In this document: positions 57,076 to 64,000 of the stretch, piece after piece | Position numbering within the stretch: position 1 is the first letter of the stretch | Layout of the letters: every line of letters starts with the position of its first letter | Origin: Dipteris shenzhenensis | Lineage: Eukaryota > Polypodiophyta > Polypodiopsida > Gleicheniales | Strand: one strand, 5' to 3' | Length of the DNA: 64,000 nucleotides | Assembly (NCBI GenBank): GCA_047967505.1 | Contig: CM106540.1 | Position numbers and translations under genes: made by a program | Notes under the pieces: model-generated | Databases searched by the model: none | The model's input: only the letters and a program-made list of their open reading frames with translations | Told to the model about the DNA's origin: nothing

Positions 57076-58751
57076 ACGCTGATTTTCCCCCTATGCACAA
57101 ACTCCAGCACTCTTTCAGGAAGAGTCAACTTCACTACCTTGCGGTGAAACCAAGGCATCCCCAAAACTACATCATAATGTTTCAGTGGAGAAATGAAGAA
57201 GTCTTCCTGATCCACATAACTTTGAACGTGAAGAGGGAGCTTCCCTATCAAGGGAGTAACTGGCACAGGATTCCCACAAAACATTTGACCGGCATCCAAA
57301 GCCCTGCCTAACTCCTCCGTCTTTATTCCCAGCCTCAGGGCTAGATCCTCTGATATGAAATTATCAGTAGCCCCTGGATCAAATAAAATTAGCACTTGCT
57401 GGTCTCTAACTTTGCCCCATGATAGCAGTAATTCTCGTTCTTCTGGGTTCAAAGCATGACCCAGTATATCAGGAATACCCCCTGCCATTGGCTTTTGCAG
57501 TCCTCGTGGCTTCTCTACCTCTTTTCCCTTCGATGTTGAAGGCTTTTCTGGGCACTGGGCAGCCACATGCCCCTCTTTACCGCACCTGAAGCATTTCCCA
57601 TCTCTACGGAATTCCGCTATCTGTTCAGGGGTGAATAGAGATTTGCCCTTATAAGTCTTTGAGAACTGAGTACCCCTCGGCTTCTGAGGCTGAAACCCTT
57701 TCTTTTCAGCCTTGGGGGACTCTTTCTTTTCTGATTTTAAAAAATCAGTTTTCTTTTTATCAGCACGTCCTGCATGCAAGGATGGCACTGTAGATGGATC
57801 TTGTAGCGGCACAAGACTCGCTACTGAGGCTGAATGCATAAGATCTTGAATATTCTTTGCCCCCAAAGCATTCACTACTGCCTGAATTCTTGGAGTGAGA
57901 CCTGCTCTGTACTTCCTCATCTGGGTGCCTTTGGAGATCTTTTTGAACGGTGCAACCTGCAAATAAGCATCCCAAAACTTTTGGTTGTACCCATCCACTG
58001 TATCTCCTGCATCCATGTGCAAGCTGTCCCAATCTTGAAGAACATGGTCTCTAAACTGTTTAGGCATGAACTGCTGGTAGAAGGCTTTCTTGAAGCCCTT
58101 CCACTTTCTTGGGGCTGACCCATCTGTGGTCAGTGCACTCCACCATGCACTAGCCGTTGCTGTTAAGTGTAGGCTGACCATTCTTAACTTGGAGGATTCT
58201 GAAAATTTCTCAGTACCGAATGCAGCATCAAACTGTCTGATAAACTGCAATGCTTTGTCTGTATGACCATACTGTCCATTGTAGGTCATAAACTTAACAG
58301 ATTTTCCTCCCTCTTTAAATTCCCTGGTCGCTTTGGAAGACTTTCTCTTCCCAGACTTCTTGTGTTTCCTTCTTTTCCTGGTTGGTATATCTGATAAGGA
58401 AGAAGAAGACACAGAAGTCGAACTCGAGGTAGACGGTGATGGACTAGGAGATCGGTGATGATGCCTCGATCTCTTTTTTCTACGGGACCGTCTCCTATGA
58501 GATCTGTGAGATCTCTCTCTCTCAGGCTGTACACGAGAATGTGCCTCCGGCATTGGCACATCATATACTGGATTAGGCATAGCTTCTGCTGGAAACAAAT
58601 GCTGAGCCCTGGGATCCCTTTTTAGATTTTCCAGCTCTTGTATACGAGTGCATACCATCTGTTCAAATTCTTGTTGAGTTTGCGGCACATTTCTCTGTCC
58701 TGGATGTACATCCCTATCTTGTGAGTCCCACTGGATAGGTGATTGATCCAT
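57072..58751 (-). CDS. Chromovirus gag-protease ORF (559 aa)
   Basis: Intact from ATG 58751 ([14 protein letters not shown]) to TGA 57072. Residues 81-140 are a run of Arg/Lys/His and Ser repeats ([43 protein letters not shown]), resembling an RS domain with nuclear-localisation stretches. Residues about 153-295 are the Gag domain ([46 protein letters not shown]). A CCHC knuckle is at 387-400 ([14 protein letters not shown]). The protease has [14 protein letters not shown] (458-461 DPGA, where DSGA is usual) and VVLGMPWF. Pol follows in the -1 frame with four bases of overlap. Confidence 0.9.
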   Translation of the reverse strand: MDQSPIQWDSQDRDVHPGQRNVPQTQQEFEQMVCTRIQELENLKRDPRAQHLFPAEAMPNPVYDVPMPEAHSRVQPERERSHRSHRRRSRRKKRSRHHHRSPSPSPSTSSSTSVSSSSLSDIPTRKRRKHKKSGKRKSSKATREFKEGGKSVKFMTYNGQYGHTDKALQFIRQFDAAFGTEKFSESSKLRMVSLHLTATASAWWSALTTDGSAPRKWKGFKKAFYQQFMPKQFRDHVLQDWDSLHMDAGDTVDGYNQKFWDAYLQVAPFKKISKGTQMRKYRAGLTPRIQAVVNALGAKNIQDLMHSASVASLVPLQDPSTVPSLHAGRADKKKTDFLKSEKKESPKAEKKGFQPQKPRGTQFSKTYKGKSLFTPEQIAEFRRDGKCFRCGKEGHVAAQCPEKPSTSKGKEVEKPRGLQKPMAGGIPDILGHALNPEERELLLSWGKVRDQQVLILFDPGATDNFISEDLALRLGIKTEELGRALDAGQMFCGNPVPVTPLIGKLPLHVQSYVDQEDFFISPLKHYDVVLGMPWFHRKVVKLTLPERVLEFVHRGKISV

Positions 58752-60080
58752 ATTCTGAGATCTGCAGATTTCTCACACAGTGCGGGTAACTGATGCACAC
58801 TTACCTTTGCTTTTCCAACAGAAAAGGTACCTCAACAAGAGGTGTTTTGCATTTACAATCTATGCCAGTACCGGCTGTCAGTTCAAGGCATATACCCACA
58901 CAATTGCCAAAGCATCAACAATTTATATTGCCCTTTTCTGGCTACTGCAGATGGCTTCAACAGGCATCTGTTTTTTTTTTCCCTCTTTTTACTGCTCAAA
59001 GGCATGCATACTCTGTTTCTGCAAATCTCTGTTTTCTCTGCTTTTCTCTGGTTTTCTGCTACTTTTCTGACAGTAAAATGATTACCAGATAGATGAATAT
59101 TGATGGTAAAAACTGTCTCTGTAACTCTTTTTTTTTTTTTTTTGTGAACAGTGACCAGATGGGTAACTACTGGTTACATTAACCAGATCAGTCCTGTTCT
59201 GGTCTGGTTAGATGACTGTAACTTGGCCACTAACTGAAGCAAACTGGTTAACTGCACCAGTCCAGTCTGGTTAGGCTGTCCTCTAACCAAATCCCTAACC
59301 AGGGTCAGCTAACTGCAGTTAGCTTGAACAAGGTCACACTAACCACAGGTCTGTCAGCCTGGCTGCCACGTGTCAGTGTGCCACGTCAGCTCTGAGCTGG
59401 ATGCCACGTGTACTGCCACGTCATCACCATGCATATGCTGCCACGTCAGCATCCACACGTGTCTGCCACGTCAGCTCTGTGCATGCCACGTGTCTGCCTA
59501 GGTGGCACCCTGGCCACATCAGCACAGCCAAAGGTTTCAAACCTTGGCTATGCAGGAGTCATCGCGCGTCGCGCCTGCATCCTGATCACCTTTGCAGCAC
59601 CTACGCCCGTGCAGGGGATCGACGAAAGAAAGCCTACAAATCCCGTCAGAAAGAAGCTCACACCTTCCGGTTTAACGTTTGTATCTCTGTGAAAACAGAT
59701 GGGCGGCGCAGGCATCCCCGTGAAGGCATCTCTTCGTCCGTGATGATCATTCGAATCCCGTCATGATCTCCCGTAAGATTCCATCAAGCTCGTTCCACGT
59801 CAATTCCCTTCTGTCGCAGCTAACAGGCAGCGCTCCACCGACCTACCAACTAGCACCTCTCGGGTCCACACCTTCGTCTGCCATCATCGGACCTATGGTA
59901 GTGGAGTTCATTTGCGCTATCGATAGCCACTTCGTCGTCTGCTCACTACTTGTATCGACGTCCAGACCGATAGCTTTATTGGCAGCTCTTCTTGCGCTAT
60001 GCCATCACTTATTCTGCGTCACAGACCTGCACTCTTCAACCTTACTTGGATCGTCACAGTTTAAGGAAACTGTGAAACCA
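58752..60080 (-). other. Chromovirus untranslated leader
   Basis: 1.33 kb between primer site and gag ATG. It holds a GC-rich part (59500-60060), the TGCCACGT cluster, a zone of repeated CTGGTTA/TAACCAG words (59170-59310) and a T-homopolymer (59129-59143). Plus-strand frames across it have no domain and are likely chance. Confidence 0.6.
59364..59491 (-). promoter_or_regulatory. Cluster of seven ACGTGGCA (ABRE/G-box type) motifs
   Basis: TGCCACGT occurs seven times in 128 bp on the plus strand, between 59364 and 59491. On the transcribed strand this reads ACGTGGCA, in the contexts ACACGTGGC (three) and TGACGTGGC/TGACGTGGCA-like (four). Both are known plant bZIP sites. An extra ACACGTGT lies inside the cluster. 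Position is in the leader, downstream of the LTR promoter, so it could be an internal enhancer or chance expansion of a short repeat. Confidence 0.65.
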
Positions 60081-60094
60081 GGCTCTGATACCAA
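60081..60094 (-). other. Primer-binding site, initiator tRNA-Met type (chromovirus)
   Basis: Minus-strand TTGGTATCAGAGCC directly abuts the 5' LTR end (...GGTTGTA). Confidence 0.9.
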
Positions 60095-60628
60095 TACAAC
60101 CGGACTGACTGTAAAAGATAGCTAAAGAACAGGATTTATGTTCTCAAAAAAACTCTCCCTCACTCCCTCTCTCTGGAGATGCACTAGGGCCCAGGACAAA
60201 TTGTCGGGCTGGACCCCCCCGAAGGTCTTTATTCATTTCAGAAATTCAATACAGAAGTTCAGCTTAAAGCTGTCTCGTAAGTCTCCCTCCAAAACGTGAA
60301 AAGAATTCCTTCTTTTACAAGAGCTTCAAGCCCCATTCAAATTGGCAACATGCCACTTGTCTAAAATCTAGACTAAATCCTATTACATGCCACTAAGGGC
60401 TATTCTGGAGTCTTCAAAGCTCTCGGTCACACGAACCGCCTCCTAGATGCTTGTCAGGCTCCCATTTCGCTTAGGAAAAATAATCCTTCCTAGTACCTGC
60501 AACAATTAATTAAAGCGCACCACCATGGTACCCATTAATTGTTAGCGCTTTGCATGCAAATAACACACTGTGGACTAATCCTAGTCACGGTGGGCGTCCC
60601 CACTGAAAACATGTGCACATCTAAACAA

Positions 60629-60660
60629 ATATATATACAAATAAATATATATATATATTT
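60629..60660 (-). promoter_or_regulatory. TATA-type tract, chromovirus 5' LTR
   Basis: Minus-strand run of TATATA with TATTTATTTG, directly downstream of the W-box array in transcription sense. The equivalent tract in the 3' LTR differs by one base. Confidence 0.55.
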
Positions 60661-60664
60661 TCTC

Positions 60665-60800
60665 TTGTTGACCGAAGTCAACACTCTCTGACCGCAGTCA
60701 GGTTTACTTGACTGGAGTCAAGTATCTTTGACCGTAGTCAATCCTTTGACCATTAAAAATAACTCTTTGACCGTAATTAACACATATAAAACTCTTTAAT
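60665..60800 (-). promoter_or_regulatory. 20-bp-period palindromic W-box array in U3
   Basis: TGAC starts at 60669, 60689, 60709 and 60729, exactly 20 bp apart. Each unit is TGAC-N4-GTCA with longer arms in three: GTTGACcgaaGTCAAC, CTGACcgcaGTCAG, CTTGACtggaGTCAAG, TTGACcgtaGTCAA. Two diverged units (ctttgacc...) follow. TTGAC followed by C or T is the core bound by WRKY factors, and each palindrome offers it on both strands. The array is kept in both LTRs. Confidence 0.8.
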
Positions 60801-60863
60801 TATGATCAAATAAATGGTCAATTGCACTTTGACTTAGGATATTTACATTGTGGTGACACCTTC

Positions 60864-62918
60864 AGTGGATCATTTTCGTGTCTTTGGATGTGTTGCATAT
60901 CCCACGTGCATGTGGAGTTTCAACATAAGTTGTCAGAGAAGGCACTAAAGTGTATCTTTATTGGGTACAGTGCACAAAGCAAAGGCTATCGTCTCTACAA
61001 TCCTGCCACACGCAAGATTTTTGTGAGTAGAGATGTAATTTTTTCAAAGAATTCAGCTCATACACATGCTGAATTCACTATTCCAGCTTCTCCATATGAT
61101 GTTTTTGAGGGGTTCCTTCCTATTGCTTTGGTTCCCTAGCTAATGCTCATGCTGAAAATCAGCATTTACAGCAGCCTCCTCCTGCTCCACATGCCCCGAT
61201 TCAGCCACCTGCTGATTTTGTTCCTCCACAGGCAATGGATGATGTTGTCAGGCAAGAGATTCAAGAGATACATGCAGCAAAAACAGTTCTGAACTCATTG
61301 CTACAAACTCTCAGGGAGAGTAGACTTGAGGCACCTTTGCCTGGCACGGCTATTTCTGTTGAATTAGCTTATGCAGGTACTCTTCTTGATGAAGAAGAAC
61401 TTGATACTATCGAAGAAGCCAATGATAATGTGCACCGAATGAATGCCATGCACAATCAATTGCAGTCCATTGAGAAAAATCAAACTTAGGATGTTGTGGA
61501 TTTACCATCAGGAAAACAAACCATTGGTACCAAATGGATTTTCAAAATGAAAAGGAAGCCAGATGGGTCCATTGATAGGTACAAGGCACGGCTGGTTGCC
61601 AAAGGCTCTGCTAAAAAAAAGAGCATATATTATGAGGAAACTTTTGCTCCTACATCCCGGATGACAACTATCAGATCAGTTATTGCCATGGCAGCAACTT
61701 TTGTTTGGAATGTCCATCAGTTGGACATAAAAACAGCTTTCCTTAATGGGGACTTGCAAGAAGAGGTTTATGTCAAACAACCTCCTGGCTTTGAACTTTC
61801 GGGCAATGCACTTCAAGTCTGTAAGCTGAATAAAGCTTTATATGGGCTGAAACAAGCCCCACGTGCATGGTATGCCAAGATTGATGCCTTCTGGCAAGCA
61901 AGGGGCTACACAATAAAGCACCCTCTACATCAAGAATAATGAGGGGGATATTTTAGTCATCATTCTTTATGTAGATGACATGCTGCTCACAAGGTCAAAT
62001 GAGGAAATAATTGCAGATTTCAAGACTGAATTGAAAGCTGAATTTGACATGACAGATTTGGGCATGTTAAATTTCTATTTGGGGATCCAATTCATACAAG
62101 ACAAGCGTGGCATTGTTATGTCTCAATCCAAGTATGTGCAAAAGCTCTTGGATAGATTCAACATGCAAGATTGTAAGCCTATAGCCACTCGCATGGAGCC
62201 AGGGCTGAAGCTTACTATGTATGATGCAGGTGAATCAGTGGATGCCACACTTTACAGCCAGGCTATTGGATGCCTCATTTATTTGTGCAATACACAGCCC
62301 GATATTCAAGATGCAATATCTCAGGTGAGCAAGTATATGCATAGCCCAAAGACAACACATTGGCAGGCTGTAAAACGCATCTTTTGTTACTTGCAAGGCA
62401 CAAAGTCTTATGGCTTGATGTTTCCCAAGGGGGGTGACTTGCAGATGCATGCTTACAATGACTCTGATTGGGCTGGAGACTATGACACTAGGCAGCCCAC
62501 AAGTGATAATTGTTTCTTTTTGGGCAAAGCTTGCATTTCTTGGATGAGCAAGAAACAATCTACTATGGCTACCTCCTCATGTGAAGCTGAGAACTGGGCA
62601 GCTTTCACAGCGACAGTTGAATGTGTTTGGCTGCGTTGTTTGTTTGCTGATCTTAATCTCTCATTGGAGGGTCCTTCTCCGATTCTCACTGATAGTCAGA
62701 GTGCTATAGCAATGGCAAAGAATCCTGTATTTCATGCTGGCACGAAGCACATTGAGGTTCATTATCATTATGTTAGAGAGAAGTTGCATGCAAGGGAGAT
62801 CAGTATGATCTATGTGTCAACACATGACAATGTTACAGACATCTTCACCAAAGCACTTCCACGTGAGAAGTTGGAGGCACTTCGCAGTGCCCTGAACTTA
62901 TCTCCTTTTGGTGATTGA
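60864..62918 (+). pseudogene. Copia B integrase tail, reverse transcriptase and RNase H
   Basis: Integrase tail: KLSEKALKCIFIGYSAQSKG, RKIFVSRDVIFSKNSAH. RT: QTIGTKWIFKMKRKPDGSID, RYKARLVAKGS, HQLDIKTAFLNGDLQEEVYV, QPPGFE, KALYGLKQAPRAWYAKID. A one-base frameshift near 61915 follows, then the active site ILYVDDMLLT (about 61962-61991), then DLGMLNFYLGIQF and SQSKYVQKLLDRFNM. RNase H: YNDSDWAGDYDTRQPTSDNC, MATSSCEAENWAAFTATVE, ILTDSQSAIAMAKNP, HYHYVREKLHAREISMIYV. Frame changes near 60900, 61140 and 61915 and a TAG at 61487 disable it, but most catalytic residues remain. Confidence 0.85.
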
Positions 62919-63158
62919 TCACTTCCTTGTACATCATCACATGAGAAGTTTGAGGCATTTCGCAGTGCCCTGAACTTATCTCCTTTTGGTGATTGATCAC
63001 TTCCTTGCAGAGGAGATCAGTATGATCTATGTGTCAACACATGACAATGTTGCATACATCTTTACCAAAGCACTTCCACGTGAGAAGTTTGAGGCATTTC
63101 GCAGTGCCCTAAACCTATCTCCTTTTGGTGATTGATCACTTCCTTATACATCATCACA
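62795..63158 (+). repeat. Triplicated end of copia B pol
   Basis: The end-of-pol word tgagaagttgaggca-type through tttggtgattgatcacttcc begins at 62864, 62942 and 63081. The third copy also repeats the preceding gatcagtatgatctatgtgt. All three encode the same RNase H C-terminus ending LSPFGD. Confidence 0.85.
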
Positions 63159-63175
63159 TTGGCTCTGCAGAGGGG

Positions 63176-63413
63176 TGTTAGAATTATTGCCATAACTCTA
63201 TGCAGTGATCTATGTAATCCATAAGTGAGTTAGGGGCACTTTTTCCTCACTAGAGGTTTTTCCCACTTACCACAATTAGTGGGTTAGTGTGGTTTGTCAC
63301 TTAGACAAAACCACCTCCACACTACTTTGTAGCTAATCTTATCTATTGCAGCTTTCACGTTTTGTCTCTCCAGCTCTTGCTCCCAGTTTGTCTACTTCTT
63401 TCTCCTTTTCGCA
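63176..63413 (+). repeat. Copia B 3' LTR (right end approximate)
   Basis: Starts TGTTAGAATTATTGCC after a purine tract. Shares aggggcactttttcctc and tagaggtttttccc with the copia A LTR but differs elsewhere, so it is a related subfamily. No 5' partner exists in the window to fix its end. A CA at about 63413 is the best guess. Confidence 0.6.
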
Positions 63414-64000
63414 CAGAGTGTTTGATGAGTATTCTTTTGTAAAGGCTTTTGTTTGGTTAGTGTTTTACCACCCTCTTGTTAGACTTGAGGCTGGTTTCAT
63501 GGTTCCATTGCCGGGACATCACCATCTTTCTAAAGGAGGTGAGCTTGTGATTGTCTCTGGTGAAGTGTTGTTTGCTGTAATTCGATTACAGCGAGAAGAA
63601 AATCAGCAAATATGTCTTTGACAGATAATGATTGGGATATGGAGGGGCAGTCCTACCAAGATGAGCACGAAGAGCAATCTATGCATGAGGGAGCCTCCCA
63701 AGATTACCAAAATGTTGAGGCACAGCAAGCGGTAAATGCTTTTGGTGGGAGTGCCTCAGTCAAAAGCGTCAAAAGAGGCTGAGGATGCAGAGGAAGCTGA
63801 TGCTATCTTTAAGACATAGTTAGTGAGCGCTGTGGGAGCAATCACGCAGCTCACGCAAGACCCAAGGTTCCTTGAGTTTATGCACACTCTTTTGAGGTCC
63901 AAGGAGAGAAAGAAGCATTCTCATTCAGGGGAGCCTACTAGAATTCAAAAACAGTCATGGTCCTGGTATGGTTATGCATGCCCAAGGGGCTGATTTTCAG
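63414..64000 (+). pseudogene. Possible start of another gypsy element (primer site and gag-like frame)
   Basis: ccattgccgggacatcacc at about 63507 resembles a Tat/Athila-type primer site. ATG 63612 opens a 56-codon frame (MSLTDNDWDMEGQSYQDEHE) ending TGA 63780. Reading continues after a frame change as EAEDAEEADAIFKT, TAG, LVSAVGAITQLTQDPRFLEF, then a basic stretch RSKERKKHSHSGE. It is acidic then basic, like a Gag N-terminus, but no domain is diagnostic. The window ends before more can be seen. Confidence 0.3.

Larger units (their letters stand above)
53312..60858 (-). mobile_element. Chromovirus (Ty3/gypsy), nearly intact, nested in copia B
   Basis: A 7.55-kb element on the minus strand. 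5' LTR 60095-60858, tRNA-Met primer site, leader of about 1.3 kb, gag-protease ORF, pol with chromodomain, purine tract, 3' LTR 53312-54075. The target duplication CCTTC lies at 53307-53311 and 60859-60863. Both LTRs are 764 bp and differ at about four positions by eye, so insertion is recent. One TAG in RT and the gag/pol frame relation are the only visible coding obstacles. It splits copia B's integrase coding region. Confidence 0.93.
60095..60858 (-). repeat. Chromovirus 5' LTR
   Basis: 764 bp. In transcription order: TGTCACC end, TTGAC/GTCAA array (60800-60665), AT-rich TATA tract (60660-60629), then the rest of the LTR ending CAGTCCGGTTGTA. The layout places the array immediately upstream of the presumed TATA box. 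Confidence 0.92.
60859..63175 (+). mobile_element. Copia B, right part
   Basis: Resumes at the duplicated CCTTC with the integrase tail (VDHFRVFGCVAYP) and carries RT and RNase H to the purine tract agagggg at 63169-63175, before the 3' LTR. With 49931-53311 it makes one element of about 5.7 kb plus the missing 5' LTR. Confidence 0.85.

Noticed and set aside
58780-60125. Plus-strand frames of 80-120 codons
   Set aside because: They lie antisense to the chromovirus leader, and their composition follows repeated motifs.

Overview
What it is. The window is repeat-rich plant nuclear DNA with no complete cellular gene that I can defend. Ty3/gypsy elements (a chromovirus and a dual-RNase-H Tat-type element), Ty1/copia elements primed by initiator tRNA-Met, plant-type LINEs, a hAT remnant with a DUF659-like domain, and many CT/CA/TA microsatellites all point to a land plant. 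I suspect a fern or another large-genome non-seed plant, but this rests on overall impression and is weak.

Layout. 1-18 kb: old AT-rich DNA holding a degenerate LTR family in both orientations (purine-rich 1-4.3 kb, mirrored by pyrimidine-rich 14.8-17.4 kb). Between them lie a decayed Crinkler-type P-loop NTPase gene (4.7-5.9 kb, minus), fragments of gypsy pol (6.7-7.3 kb) and a 490-bp repeat present twice. 17.4-24 kb: a microsatellite cluster, a gypsy gag remnant and two decayed minus-strand copia copies. 26-30 kb: three LINE-derived pieces, one with a poly(A) tail and flanking direct repeats, one with an ORF1-like protein lying between two CT tracts. 30-36.7 kb: tandem duplications, a G-quadruplex/GA block, and a hAT transposase pseudogene.

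36.7-63.4 kb is a stack of insertions. The oldest layer is a minus-strand LINE 3' region (pieces at 36.74-37.0, 45.68-46.09 and 49.04-49.93 kb). It was split by a Tat-type gypsy element (37001-45682) and by an internally deleted copia (copia A, 46090-49039, TSD ATCAT). A second copia (copia B) lacks its 5' LTR and is itself split by a nearly intact chromovirus (53312-60858, minus, TSD CCTTC). The two 764-bp chromovirus LTRs differ at only about four positions by eye, so this is the youngest event.

How the parts work. The chromovirus has LTRs, tRNA-Met primer site, Gag with a serine/arginine-rich tail, protease, RT, RNase H, integrase and chromodomain, broken by one in-frame TAG. Its LTR carries a 20-bp-period array of palindromic TTGAC/GTCAA units (WRKY W-box cores) just upstream of a TATA tract, and its leader carries seven copies of TGCCACGT (ABRE/G-box type). 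These are the most interesting regulatory signals in the window.
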